From: Roseiarcus sp963813555
Lineage (GTDB): Bacteria; Pseudomonadota; Alphaproteobacteria; Rhizobiales; Beijerinckiaceae
Assembly (NCBI GenBank): GCA_963813555.1
Contig: CAWEZX010000015.1
Location: 124,001-188,000, forward strand
Reading direction: 5' to 3'
Length of the DNA stretch: 64,000 nt
Position 1 is the first letter of the stretch; the number at the start of each line of letters is the position of its first letter. The position numbers were made by a program, and so were the translations under genes. This document shows, in pieces, positions 27,180 to 36,972 of this stretch. The notes beneath the pieces were generated by a model. It did no database searches, was not told the DNA's origin, and worked only from the letters and a program-made list of their open reading frames with translations.

Positions 27180-28601
27180 TCAAGCCCCCACGGTCGCGAT
27201 GCGCAGGTTGTTGGTGGCGCCCGGGGTCCCGAACGGCACGCCGGCGACCACGATAATGCGCTCGCCCTCGCCAGCGAAGCCCTCGATATAGGCGTGGCGG
27301 CAGGCGCGATCGGCCATGTCGCGCTCGTCGCGCGCATCGTCGGTGACAATCGGATGCACGCCCCAGACGACCGCGAGGCGCCGCGCCACGGATTCGATCG
27401 GCGTCAGCGCCAGAATGGAGGAGCGCGGCCGCTGGCGGGCGATGCGAAGGCCGGTCGAGCCTGAGCTGGTCCAGGCGCAGATGACTTTCAGATCGAGCGT
27501 TTCGGCGACGTCGCGCGTCGCTTCGGCGATCGCGTCGGCGCCCGTCGCCTCCGGCGCCGCGCGTTGCGCCTCGATGATCGAGGGATAGATCCTCTCCAAT
27601 TCCACCGCTTCGGCGATGCTGTTCATCGTCGCGACCGCCTCGCGCGGATATTGGCCCGAAGCGCTCTCGGCCGACAGCATGATAGCGTCCGCGCCCTCGA
27701 AGACCGCAGTCGCGACGTCCGACACCTCGGCGCGCGTCGGCACCGGCGCGGAGATCATCAATTCCAGCATCTGCGTCGCCACCACCACCGGCTTGCCGAG
27801 TCGGCGCGCCAACCGAGTCAAGGTCTTCTGAATGCCGGGCACGCGCTCGAGCGGCATTTCGACGCCAAGGTCGCCGCGCGCCACCATCAACGCGTCAGCG
27901 ACGGCCATGATCTCCTCGATGCGCTGGACCGCCTGCGGCTTTTCGATCTTGGCCATCACGAGCGCCCGGCCTCGGACGATTTCCTTGACCTCGACGACGT
28001 CCTCCGGACGCTGAACGAACGAGAGCGCAATCCAGTCGATATCTTCCTCAAGCGCTGCGGCGAGATCGGCGTGATCCTTGTCGGTCATGGCGGAGGTTGG
28101 AATGGTCGTGTCGGGCAAGCTCACGCCCTTCTTATTGGAGACGCGCCCCGGGACTTCGACAACGGTCAGCGCCCGGCCTCCCTCGGCCGCGGCGACCCGC
28201 AGCATCACTTTGCCGTCGTCGATGAGTATCCGATGCCCCTTCGCGAGCGAGCTCAAGATTTCCGGATGCGGCAGATAGACGCGCGCCTGCCCGCCGGGCG
28301 CGGGGTCGCCGTCAAGGATGAAGGCCTCACCGCGTTGCAGGTCGGCGGCGCCGCTGGCGAACATCCCGAGCCTGAGCTTCGGCCCCTGCAGGTCGACAAG
28401 GATGCCGATCGGGCGGCCAGTCTCTTCCTCCACATCCCGGATCATCGCGACCCGCTCCCGCATCACGTCATGCGAAGCATGGCTCATGTTGATGCGAAAG
28501 ACGTCGGCGCCGGCGGCGAACAAAGCGGCGATGGTCTTTCGGTCGGCCGAGGCTGGTCCAAGCGTTGCGACGATTTTGACGCGGCGGCGACGGGACTGCA
28601 C
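27180..28601 (-). CDS. pyk: Pyruvate kinase
   Basis: Glycolytic enzyme converting phosphoenolpyruvate and ADP to pyruvate and ATP, 473 residues. The N-terminus RVKIVATLGPAS, the FRINMSHASHD loop, VDLQGPKLR and the catalytic segment MVARGDLGVEMPLERVPGIQ identify it. The effector-binding C-terminal domain is present. It follows the DUF1036 gene on the same strand, an arrangement seen in many Rhizobiales. Confidence 0.97.
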   Translation of the reverse strand: MQSRRRRVKIVATLGPASADRKTIAALFAAGADVFRINMSHASHDVMRERVAMIRDVEEETGRPIGILVDLQGPKLRLGMFASGAADLQRGEAFILDGDPAPGGQARVYLPHPEILSSLAKGHRILIDDGKVMLRVAAAEGGRALTVVEVPGRVSNKKGVSLPDTTIPTSAMTDKDHADLAAALEEDIDWIALSFVQRPEDVVEVKEIVRGRALVMAKIEKPQAVQRIEEIMAVADALMVARGDLGVEMPLERVPGIQKTLTRLARRLGKPVVVATQMLELMISAPVPTRAEVSDVATAVFEGADAIMLSAESASGQYPREAVATMNSIAEAVELERIYPSIIEAQRAAPEATGADAIAEATRDVAETLDLKVICAWTSSGSTGLRIARQRPRSSILALTPIESVARRLAVVWGVHPIVTDDARDERDMADRACRHAYIEGFAGEGERIIVVAGVPFGTPGATNNLRIATVGA

Positions 28602-28680
28602 TTGCGTTCTCCCTGAATCGGCGGCGCTCGCCGCTACGTTCGTTTTTCGCCGCGCCGGAACAGCGAACCGATGCTGCGGC

Positions 28681-29112
28681 TCAGGGATTTGCCTGGTCGG
28701 TCAGTTGCACCGTCCAGCTCTTGGTGTCCTTGCCGGTGTCGACTTCGAAGAACCCGGTTCGGTTGTAGCCGCGCACAAAGCAATCCTGCCGGCCGTCGAT
28801 CTTGAACTCGCGATCTGACGTGCACATGAACACCTTGCCCTTCCACTCGCCGCCGCGCTCGTCCATCGCGTAGAGATAATAATACTCAGCCGCCAAGGCG
28901 CCGCGCAAAAGCGTTATGCAGTCGAGCGATTTGAGATTCCACCAGCCTTCGCTGATCCAGTTTTGTCCGTCGGTGTATCCAATTGCGACGCTCACGCGGT
29001 TGTTGGTGTTGTTGCACATGCGCAAGTCCGCGCGGGCGGGGACGGCCGCGCAAAGCGCCGTTCCGAGCGCGGAAAGCGCCAGCAGCCGTACTGCAGTTCT
29101 GTCCATGTTCAT
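28681..29112 (-). CDS. DUF1036 family exported protein
   Basis: A 143-residue protein with a signal peptide (LLALSALGTALCAAVPARA) followed by the DUF1036 core: DLRMCNNTNNRVSVAIGYTD, WWNLKSLDC and EYYYLYAMDERGGEW. Five or so conserved cysteines suggest periplasmic disulfides. It lies 79 bases upstream of pyk on the same strand. Function unknown. Confidence 0.85.
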   Translation of the reverse strand: MNMDRTAVRLLALSALGTALCAAVPARADLRMCNNTNNRVSVAIGYTDGQNWISEGWWNLKSLDCITLLRGALAAEYYYLYAMDERGGEWKGKVFMCTSDREFKIDGRQDCFVRGYNRTGFFEVDTGKDTKSWTVQLTDQANP

Positions 29113-29351
29113 GCGGTGGAAGGGCGTTGTCGCGCGTCATATTCGACGCGAACGCGGCGCTGTCAACCTCGGCGTCCGCGCAAGGCTCTGAGCGATGAGC
29201 AGCTTCAGCTTCATCGGATTGTCACGATTGCTTCAGCGCATTGTCAGCTAGGCGCCGAGAGGCCGTCACTTCCAATCGCTAGAGTCGCTCTTGTTCACTT
29301 CCCTGAGATCAACGTGCGGCGCGCGGGGCGACGCACGCAACGGAGAAACTC

Positions 29352-30618
29352 ATGTCAAAAGCAATCGGCGTTTCGCTTTTCGCTCTTATGATCGCCAGCT
29401 CGGCGCAGGCCCAGCAGATCGGCGACGTGTTCTACATCGACCTCGAAAACCACAATTTCACGCAGCCGTCAGGCGCCAACAGCCCTGAGCAGCTCTTCGG
29501 CAACTCTGCAGCGCCGTTCCTCAATAGCCTGGTTACGCCGGGCAATGCCAACGCCGCGATGAGTTCCTACGCCAGCAATTATCAGAACGTGCCGGGCGTT
29601 CATCCTTCCGAGCCGAACTACGTCTGGCAGGAATCCGGAATGCACGGACCGCTCAACGACAGCGACCCCTATCCGAACAATATCGTTAACGCGCCGAATT
29701 TGAGCGCCGCCCTGCAGACGAAATACGGCGACCTCGGGTTGGAAGTCGTACCAGGAGGACATCGACCTTGTCCCCAACAGCGGATCAGTCAACCAGCCCG
29801 GCAAGAACAGCCTGACCAGCACTGTTGCGCCGAATAACCAGCAGACCGTGCCGACAAGCTCGCTCTCAGGCACGTCCGCCGACTACACCAATCCATACAA
29901 TGGCTCACATCAATATAACTTCGCGGCCAAGCACGACGGGCAGCTCTTCTTCACCGCCACGAATGGCGGGACCCCTACAGCGCCGGACACCTCGCCGAGC
30001 AACCCTGAGGCGCAATTCTATGCGCCATTGCAGCAGCTTCAAACCGACCTCACCAACAACACGGTTGCGCGCTACAATTTGATCACGCCGGATCAGTACA
30101 ATGATATGCACACGGCGCTGAACACCGACTTCACCTATAACGGCGTCACCTACCAAGCAGGAACCGACGCCGAGCAGATCGCCCAAGGCGACAACTTCCT
30201 CTCGATCATCGTTCCTGAAATCGAAGCCTCGCAGGCGTTCCAGGACAACGGCGCGATCGTGATCTGGAACGATGAGACCGAGGGCGAGGGCGCAGTAGAT
30301 ACCGCCGGCTTCACTAGCACCGAGATCGTCATCTCGCCGCTCGCCAAGGGTAACGCCTATACAAACAGCATTCCGTACACACACTCCTCCGATCTGGCCA
30401 CGCTCCAGGAAATCTTCCATGTTGGGGACCCCGGCTTCCTCGGAGGCGCGGCCGGCGCGACCGACTTGAGCGACCTGTTTAAGCCGGGCGTGATCCCGTC
30501 GGCCGTTCCCGAGCCGTCGACCTGGGTGATGATGGGCCTTGGCTTCGCGGGTCTCGCCGGCGCCGGCGCGTACCGCCGCAAGCAGGGTGTGACAGCCAAG
30601 ACTGCGGTTGCGGGCTGA
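29352..30618 (+). CDS. PEP-CTERM phosphoesterase/phospholipase-type secreted protein (frame broken by one base)
   Basis: An exported protein of 421 residues after repair. The signal peptide (MSKAIGVSLFALMIASSAQA) is followed by VFYIDLENHNF, the opening of the alkaline-phosphatase/phosphoesterase superfamily core. An extra T at 29739-29740 breaks the frame; the restored sequence reads GWKSYQEDIDLVPNSGSVNQ. Later come IVPEIEASQAFQDNGAIVIW and a C-terminal sorting signal, VPEPSTWVMMGLGFAGLAGA, then basic YRRKQ. That tail is a PEP-CTERM tag for an exosortase, none of which lies in the window. Substrate unknown. Confidence 0.75.
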
Positions 30619-30649
30619 CGCGGCAAGCCTCACGCGTAGCGTCGCAATT

Positions 30650-30680
30650 GGGGCCGGTCGCGGACCGGCCCCATTTTTAT
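30650..30680 (+). terminator. Rho-independent terminator after the PEP-CTERM gene
   Basis: A perfect 10-base stem (GGGGCCGGTC at 30650-30659 with GACCGGCCCC at 30663-30672), a GCG loop and then ATTTTTAT. It is convergent with the end of the site-2 protease gene and may act for both strands. Confidence 0.9.
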
Positions 30681-30690
30681 GACTGCAGCC

Positions 30691-31788
30691 TTAGGCCTTG
30701 CGGTCGAACCGCCAGTCGGGCCGCGCGGCGCGGATCATCATCACCTCGCCCAGCGCCTGCCGGGTCAGGAGGCCGATGATCTTGCCGTCGGCGTCGGTGA
30801 CGTAGAGCGCCGCGGCGCTCCGATCCTGCAGGCGCTCGAACAGGCTTTCGACCGGCGTCGAGGGGCGGACGCTTTCCACGTCCGAGCGCATGAACGTGGC
30901 TGCCGGTTCGTCGTGCCCATGCTCGCGCACGGCGTTGAGGATGTCTTCGCGGGTCAAGAGGCCGACGGGCTTGCCGAACGCGTCAACCACCGGAAATTCG
31001 CTTTGCGCCGTCGCCAACAGAGCGTCGACCGCCTGGCCGAGATTGGCGTCGATGGAGACCGGCGTGAAGCGCGTCTCCATCGCATCGCCGACGCTCACCC
31101 CCTTGAGCGCCTGCTGCGCGGCGCTCATCTGCGCTTCGCCGCCCGCCGCGATATAGACGAAGATGGCGATGAACAAGAGCAGCGGATTGCCGAACAAGCC
31201 GAGGAACCCTAGGCCGAAGGCGAGAGCCTGCCCGATCCTCGCCGCGATTTCGGTCGCCCGCGCGCCGCCGACCCGCATCGCGAGGAGCGCATGCAGCACC
31301 CGCCCGCCATCCATCGGAAAGGCGGGGATCAGGTTGAAAACGACGAGAAAGATGTTGGCGATCGCCAGCCGGCCGAGGAGCGACAGCTTCGGATCGTCGA
31401 TTTGCGCCAGGTCGCTCAAGTGAGCCGATCCCAGCGCCGCGATCAGGACGAGGCCGATGATCAAATTGACAGCAGGCCCGGCGAGCGCGACCACGAGCTC
31501 CTGGGCAGGGTCGCTCGGCAGGCGTTGCAGGCTGGCAACGCCGCCGATCGGCAATAAAGTCACCTCCGGCGTCCGGATGCCATAGCGGCGCGCGGCCGCG
31601 ATGTGGCCGAATTCGTGCAGCACCACGCAGGCGAACAGGAGCACGATGAACAGCGTGCCATCAAGCGCGGCGGCCGGGCCTCCCCTGGCCCAGGCGCTGA
31701 AAGCGATCCAGACAAGGAACAGGATGAAGGTGATGTGAATTTTTACCGCTGTCCCGCCGAAACTGCCAATGGTGATCGACCAGCGCAT
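30691..31788 (-). CDS. Site-2 protease family zinc metalloprotease with CBS domains
   Basis: A membrane-embedded M50-type protease of 365 residues. The zinc motif HEFGH lies in a helix near residue 58 (CVVLHEFGHIAAARRYGI). The third ligand is in the FNLIPAFPMDGGRVLHALL segment near residue 160, the expected NPxPxxDGG-like block. Residues about 235-355 form two CBS domains (for example GDAMETRFTPVSID and TFMRSDVESVRPSTPVESL), which usually sense adenine nucleotides. Members of this CBS-bearing subfamily are thought to cleave regulatory membrane proteins; the substrate here is unknown. Confidence 0.92.
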   Translation of the reverse strand: MRWSITIGSFGGTAVKIHITFILFLVWIAFSAWARGGPAAALDGTLFIVLLFACVVLHEFGHIAAARRYGIRTPEVTLLPIGGVASLQRLPSDPAQELVVALAGPAVNLIIGLVLIAALGSAHLSDLAQIDDPKLSLLGRLAIANIFLVVFNLIPAFPMDGGRVLHALLAMRVGGARATEIAARIGQALAFGLGFLGLFGNPLLLFIAIFVYIAAGGEAQMSAAQQALKGVSVGDAMETRFTPVSIDANLGQAVDALLATAQSEFPVVDAFGKPVGLLTREDILNAVREHGHDEPAATFMRSDVESVRPSTPVESLFERLQDRSAAALYVTDADGKIIGLLTRQALGEVMMIRAARPDWRFDRKA

Positions 31789-31872
31789 CGTTTCGTCTCC
31801 TTTCGCGGCGCGCTATTCTAACCCCAGTCGCTCTGTCTCGACGACAATTCGCGAATCGCGGATGATTGAAGT

Positions 31873-33055
31873 ATGAAGCGATTTCTTTTGACGGCCCTCG
31901 GCGTGATCGCCGCGTCGGGCGCATTTGTTGCGTCGGCGCGCGCCGACTTCACCTCCTGCGTCGGCACGCTGCGAGCTCAGGCCGCGCGCGACGGGATTTC
32001 CGCCAAGACGCTCGACATTGCCTTCAACGGGGTCGGGCCGGACACGAAAGTCCTCGATTTCCAGAAGCAGCAGCCCGAGTTCAAGACGCCGGTCTGGGAC
32101 TATGTCGACGGGCTGGTTGACGACGATCGGGTCGCCGACGGCAAGGCGGCGATGGTTAGGCAAGCGCGCGCGCTCGCTCGTGCAGAAGAGAAATATGGCG
32201 TCGACCGCTACATGCTGGCGGCGATCTGGGGGGTCGAGTTCGAATTTCGGCCAGGAGATGGGCAAGCGCCCGCTCGTGCAGTCGCTGACGACGCTTGCCT
32301 GCCTGGGCGATCGCGCCAATTATTTCCGCTCCGAGTTGATGGCGACGCTGAAGATCATCGACCGCGGCGATGTGCCGGCCGAGAAACTGAATGGATCGTG
32401 GGCGGGCGCGTTCGGGCAGACGCAGTTCATGCCCTCGACCTTCTTGCGCCTGGCGGTCGACTTCGAGGGCGACGGGCGACGCGACATCGTCGATTCGGCG
32501 CCGGACGCGCTCGCCTCGACAGCGAATTATCTCTCTAAATCAGGCTGGCGCCGTGGTGTTGCTTGGGGATTCGAGGTTAAATTGCCGGAGGGATATTCGG
32601 GCCCGTCGGGTCGCAAGGCCAGGCGCTCGATGTCCTTCTGGGCCTCGCGCGGCCTGACCCGCGTCGACGGGCGCCCGCTCGGCGAGGGCGAGGCCGGGCT
32701 GCTCATGCCCGCCGGACGCGAGGGGCCGGCTTTTCTGGTGACGCGCAATTTCGACGCCGTCTATTCCTATAATGCCGCCGAATCCTACACCCTCGCCGCC
32801 TGTGTGCTGGCGGACCGTCTCGGCGGCGGACGCGGCATCGTCACCCCTTGGCCGACCGACGATCCGCTCTTGTCGCGCCAGGGCCGAAAGGAATTGCAGG
32901 CGCTGCTCCAAAGGCGCGGGTACGACATCGGCGGCGACCCGGATGGACACATCGGAACAAAGAGCAAGGCGGCGATCGCCGATTTCGAACAGAGGGCCGG
33001 ACTTGAGGTCAACGGCCGCGCTTCGGTCAAGGTGCTGGCGGCGCTGAAGAAGTAG
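31873..33055 (+). CDS. Lytic murein transglycosylase with peptidoglycan-binding domain (frame broken by one base)
   Basis: A periplasmic enzyme that cleaves peptidoglycan glycan strands, 393 residues once repaired. The signal peptide (MKRFLLTALGVIAASGAFVA) leads into the MltB-type (SLT_2) domain. An extra T at 32239-32240 breaks the frame; restored, it reads AAIWGVESNFGQEMG, with the catalytic Glu, then GSWAGAFGQTQFMPSTF. The C-terminus carries a PG_binding_1 repeat (LQALLQRRGYDIGGDPDGHI). The two frames overlap, and each alone is an incomplete enzyme. Confidence 0.85.
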
Positions 33056-33247
33056 GCGTTTCGTCGCTTCATTCGTCGAGCGGGCGTGGGAGCTGAAAAC
33101 CATGCATTTGCTTGAAAAAGCCGAAAGCCTGTGCTAATCTTTTCCAATTGCCGGATCGAGCTCGCGCTTGTCTCGTTCCCAGATGACTGGAAAAGAGAAT
33201 ACGTGTGTGGCAGTTGAGACACAGTGTGACAGGGGAAAAGAATTTTT

Positions 33248-34349
33248 GGCTCTTATAGCGTTAGTTGTTGGTATGGGCCGATTCCGATGGCGCTCTTGAT
33301 CCAGTTTTGTGGCGTGATTTGTCGATCCCAGGCTTCGAGGGCGCGCCGCCAGCCGAGATAATTTGGCAGGTTCTTGGTGGCGACGCCGTTGAAGCGATTG
33401 AGCCATTGCTTGAGACGGCTGTGGTAGGCGTTGACGTTGTTGATATGCAGGTGGGGCGCCGCGGGGACAGGCTTTCCCGGGGAAGGAACGGCGTGAAAGG
33501 GGATGTTGGCCTGGCGGGCGAAGGAGGCCAGCGGTTTGCCGCCATCGCCGATCAAGTGATTTGCGGACGTAACGACACCGGTCAGGACGGCGGCGATCGA
33601 AGCGCTGTCGTCGTTTGGCAGAACGGCGTCGAAAGTTGCGCCCTTTCGGTCGCGGGCGACGAGCACGGGAATGTTGTCCTGATAGGGGCCCGGATGACGG
33701 GCCGTTCCGCCGCGTTTGCGAGCCTTGCGAGGCAGATCGGACCACCGCCCCTTGAAAGATTTCAAGGATGAAGGTTTCATCCGCTTCGACGATTCCGCTC
33801 AGCTTTTGCGGCTTGTCCGCGGCGGGAGCGCCCAAAAACCGGTGACGCCAGCGGAAAGCCGTCGTCGGATGCACGCCGCAAAGCGCGGCCGTCTTCACCA
33901 GGCTTTTGCCTTCGATCATCGCCTGCGCGTGATCGAGCCAACGCTCTTTCTTGCGCAGATGCGCCATTGGGCTTTTGCTCAGGGCGTTGAAGGTGCGTCC
34001 GCAAGCCTTGCAGCGGAACCGCGCCAGTCCGCGCGAGCGTCCCCAGGCCACGATTTCGCGACCCGCGCAATGCGGACACCCTCGACTTTCCACCCGCTCA
34101 TGGCCTGTTACGCCCAACGCGTCCGGCCGACGGCGAGCCTTCAAGGCCTTGTTCTTCGCGGCCGCCGTCAGCATCGCAGTTTTCGGACCCACCCCCTCCG
34201 GTCGCAGAGCCGCGAGCGCCGCCCGCCGCTGATCCTCGTTCAATCGAACGATCCCCGACAGCCAAGTCGAAAACTCCTCACCCTTCATCGAACAATCTCC
34301 AACCCCACCCCCACCATAACCCAAATCAACAACTAACGCTATAAGAGCC
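33248..34349. mobile_element. Complete IS1595-family insertion sequence with 23-base inverted ends and 8-base target duplication
   Basis: The ends are perfect inverted repeats of 23 bases (33248-33270 and 34327-34349, beginning GGCTCTTATAGCG). They are flanked on both sides by GAATTTTT (33240-33247 and 34350-34357), an 8-base target duplication as IS1595 elements make. The element is 1102 bases with one transposase gene on the minus strand. Identical ends and an intact duplication point to a recent insertion, in the gap after the lytic transglycosylase gene. Confidence 0.93.
33253..34288 (-). CDS. IS1595-family transposase (frame broken by one base)
   Basis: An ISXO2-like DDE transposase, 344 residues after repair. 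An N-terminal zinc ribbon (CPHCAGREIV and FRCKACGRTFN) is followed by KSLVKTAALCGVHPTTAFRW and the first catalytic region SGIVEADETFILE. One extra base in the TTT at 33760-33762 breaks the frame; restored it reads ESFKGRWSDLPRKARKRGG and continues through IGDGGKPLASFAR to HINNVNAYHSRLKQWLNRFN. ATG 34288 has GGAGA eight bases upstream. The ends of the element are intact, so it may be active if the lesion is a sequencing error. Confidence 0.85.
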
Positions 34350-34359
34350 GAATTTTTTA

Positions 34360-34470
34360 TTTGGATTCGCTGTAAACCATTGAAAAGCCCCAATTCGGCC
34401 AAAGGAATCCAAGGTAATCCAAGCAATTTTCCTTGGATTTATTTGGTTTAGCTTGGATTTATTTGGCCGC
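34360..34470. repeat. AATCCAAGG/CTTGGATT repeat tract, related to one at 39475
   Basis: The right flank of the IS1595 element carries AATCCAAGGTAATCCAAG and then the inverted CTTGGATT, ending in the direct repeat CTTGGATTTATTTGG (twice, about 34432-34466). The stretch CCATTGAAAAGCCCCAATTC followed by AATCCAAGG aligns well with 39480-39520. It appears to be one copy of a dispersed repeat or an old integration end. It makes no protein I can support. Confidence 0.5.
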
Positions 34471-34660
34471 AGGACCCCCTTCGGAGGAGCGGTTTGGCCT
34501 GCGGCGGGAAGGCGGCTCTGCCAAATCGGGGCGGGCTCCCACACCCGGCGCTACCGTGCAGCATTCCCACGCCATGGCTTGGTTGCGCCGGAAAAGCCGC
34601 TATCAGTCCTCCCGCGCCGGCCTTCGCGGCGTCCCGATCGATCAGGCAGAGGGGCGGACC

Positions 34661-35107
34661 ATGGACGTGGCGTATATATCGGCGATTTCGGCGCTTGCCG
34701 GGTCGGTGATCGGCGGTCTTACTTCGGGCTACACGACCTGGCTTACCCAGCGCTCGCAGGCCCGGGCCGGTATGGTTGCGCACGACCTCGCGCGCCGCGA
34801 GGACCTGGTCAGGGATTTTGTCATTGCAGCGTCCAAGACCTATGGCGACGCGATCATCAACAGCGAGCCGAAGATGCCGGAACTGGTCGATCTCTACGCC
34901 ATGGTCAGCCGGATGCGCGTGCTTGGCATGCCGAAATCAGTCGCGTGCGCGGACAAGGTCATGCAGTCAATCGTCGACACCTATTTCACGCCCAATCGGA
35001 CGCTCGCCGACCTCAGGGAGCTCACGAGGACCGGAAAGGGCATCGATCCCTTGAAGGACTTCGCCGAGGCGGCGCGCGAGGAGCTGCGCGCGTTCGCAAT
35101 GCTTTGA
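34661..35107 (+). CDS. Conserved hypothetical membrane-anchored protein
   Basis: A 148-residue protein. One N-terminal hydrophobic helix (MDVAYISAISALAGSVIGGL) is followed by a soluble helical domain: RREDLVRDFVIAASKTYGDA, LVDLYAMVSRMRVLG, DTYFTPNRTLADLRELTR. ATG 34661 has GAGGGG upstream; the longer frame to 34433 runs into the repeat tract. Short proteins with this layout are found in many proteobacteria with no known role. It lies convergent with pgm. Confidence 0.7.
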   Translation: MDVAYISAISALAGSVIGGLTSGYTTWLTQRSQARAGMVAHDLARREDLVRDFVIAASKTYGDAIINSEPKMPELVDLYAMVSRMRVLGMPKSVACADKVMQSIVDTYFTPNRTLADLRELTRTGKGIDPLKDFAEAAREELRAFAML

Positions 35108-35147
35108 AGAGCAGGGCCGGTTCGCTCCTCAGTCCCCATCGCGCCAG

Positions 35148-36776
35148 TCAGGTCACCACGGTCGGCGCCTTGCGCCCAGTCCGCTGCTCGATCTCAGCCA
35201 GGCTTCGTGAAAGCGCGATGAGGTCGGCCAGCGCCGCCTGCGTCTCCTGATCGAGCTTGCCCGCCGGCGGCTCGTAATGCTCGATATAGACGCGCAGCGT
35301 CGCCCCGACCGTGCCGGTGCCCGAAAGGCGGTAGACGATGCGCGAGCCGCCCTCGAACATCACCCTTATGCCCTGATCGGTTGCATCCGAGCCGTCGACC
35401 GGATCGTGATAGGCGAAATCGTCGGCCGCCTCGACCTTGTGAGCGCCAAAACTCTTGCCCGGAAGGGTTTTCGTTGCGTCGCCTAGCGCCGCCATCAGGC
35501 TTTTGGCGGCCGTGAGATCAATCGCCTCGTAGTCGTGGCGCGTATAATAGTTTCGGCCGTAAGTTCGCCAGTGTTCGCGCATGAGGTCGAGCACGGATAT
35601 GCGGCGCTTGGCGAGAATGTTGAGCCAGAACAAAACGGCCCACACGCCGTCCTTCTCGCGAATATGGTTCGAGCCGGTGCCGAAGCTTTCCTCGCCGCAT
35701 AGGGTCGCGAGATTGGCGTCGAGCAGATTGCCGAAGAACTTCCATCCCGTCGGCGTCTCGTAGGACTTGATGCCGAGCTTGGCGGCGACGCGGTCGGCGG
35801 CGGCGCTTGTCGGCATGGAGCGCGCGACGCCCGCAAGGTTCTTGGCGTAGCCCGGCGCGCAATGGGCGTTCGCGCACAGGATCGCGAGCGAATCGGACGG
35901 CGTGACATACGCGTTGCGTCCGAGGATCATGTTTCGGTCCCCATCGCCATCCGACGCCCCGCCAAAATCCGGCGCATTTGGCGACATCATGAAATCAAAC
36001 AGGTCCTTGGCGTAAGTCGGATTGGGATCGGGGTGATGACCGCCGAAGTCGGGCAAAGGCGTGCCGTTGACCACTGTTCCGGCGCCGGACTTCAGTTCGT
36101 CCTCGAAGATTGCATGCGCGTAAGGGCCAGTCACCGCGTGCAAGGCGTCGTAACGCATGCGGAAGCCCGAGGCGAACAGGGCGCGGATCGCGTCGAAGTC
36201 GAACAGCGTCTTCATCAGCGACAGATATTGCGTGACCGGGTCGATGACTTCGATCTCGGTCCCCTCGACTTTGACCGTCCCCAGGCGGTCGATATCGACG
36301 TCGGGAGCGTCGGCGATTTTGTAGGCGGCGATCGTCTTGGTGCGGGCGAAGATCGCCTCGGTGATGGTTTCCGGGGCCGGGCCGCCGGCGCCGATATTGT
36401 ACTTGACGCCGAAGTCCCCGTGCGGTCCGCCGGGATTGTGGCTCGCCGACAGAATGATCCCGCCATAGGCGGAGAGCGCCCGGATTAGCGCCGAGACCGC
36501 GGGGGTCGAGAGGATGCCGCCTTTGCCGACGACGATGCGGCCGAAGCCGTTCGCGGCGGCGATCTTGATCACGACCTGGATCGCCTCCCGATTGAAAAAG
36601 CGCCCGTCGCCGCCGAGCACCAGCGTTTTGCCCTGAAAGCCCTCGAGCGAATTGAAAATCGACTGAATGAAGTTTTCGAGGTAGCCGGGCTTCTGGAAGA
36701 CCGCGACCTGCTTGCGCAGACCCGAAGTGCCTGGCCTTTGGTCGGCGAACGGCTTGGTGGCGACGGTTCGGATCAT
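35148..36776 (-). CDS. pgm: Phosphoglucomutase (alpha-D-glucose phosphate specific)
   Basis: Interconverts glucose-1-P and glucose-6-P, 542 residues. The N-terminus (TKPFADQRPGTSGLRKQVAV) is typical of the eukaryote-like PGM branch found in alphaproteobacteria. The phosphoserine loop is ILSASHNPGGPHGDFGVKYN, the metal loop is GGASDGDGDRNM, and the sugar-binding CGEESFGTGSNHIREKDGVW is intact. It would link the galK/galT route and glycogen to glycolysis. It is divergent from glmM with a 196-base gap. Confidence 0.97.
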   Translation of the reverse strand: MIRTVATKPFADQRPGTSGLRKQVAVFQKPGYLENFIQSIFNSLEGFQGKTLVLGGDGRFFNREAIQVVIKIAAANGFGRIVVGKGGILSTPAVSALIRALSAYGGIILSASHNPGGPHGDFGVKYNIGAGGPAPETITEAIFARTKTIAAYKIADAPDVDIDRLGTVKVEGTEIEVIDPVTQYLSLMKTLFDFDAIRALFASGFRMRYDALHAVTGPYAHAIFEDELKSGAGTVVNGTPLPDFGGHHPDPNPTYAKDLFDFMMSPNAPDFGGASDGDGDRNMILGRNAYVTPSDSLAILCANAHCAPGYAKNLAGVARSMPTSAAADRVAAKLGIKSYETPTGWKFFGNLLDANLATLCGEESFGTGSNHIREKDGVWAVLFWLNILAKRRISVLDLMREHWRTYGRNYYTRHDYEAIDLTAAKSLMAALGDATKTLPGKSFGAHKVEAADDFAYHDPVDGSDATDQGIRVMFEGGSRIVYRLSGTGTVGATLRVYIEHYEPPAGKLDQETQAALADLIALSRSLAEIEQRTGRKAPTVVT

Positions 36777-36972
36777 CGGCGTTCTCCCATAGGCGGCTGA
36801 GGGAATTTCGAGCGCGTAGGCACTCTAGGCGCCAGGCGCAGACTGGGCAACGCCGCGTCGCAGCGTTAACGTCTATCAACGAATTGTGAAACTTTTGTCC
36901 GCACATATGGTATATGACGGCCGCGCAGCGTTCGAATGGCGGCAACAATTCTTGCGGGGAGCTGTCACAGAC

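Noticed and set aside
33760..33762. Programmed frameshift in the IS1595 transposase
   Set aside because: No slippery heptamer or stimulating structure is evident, and the lesion matches the one-base duplications seen in housekeeping genes.
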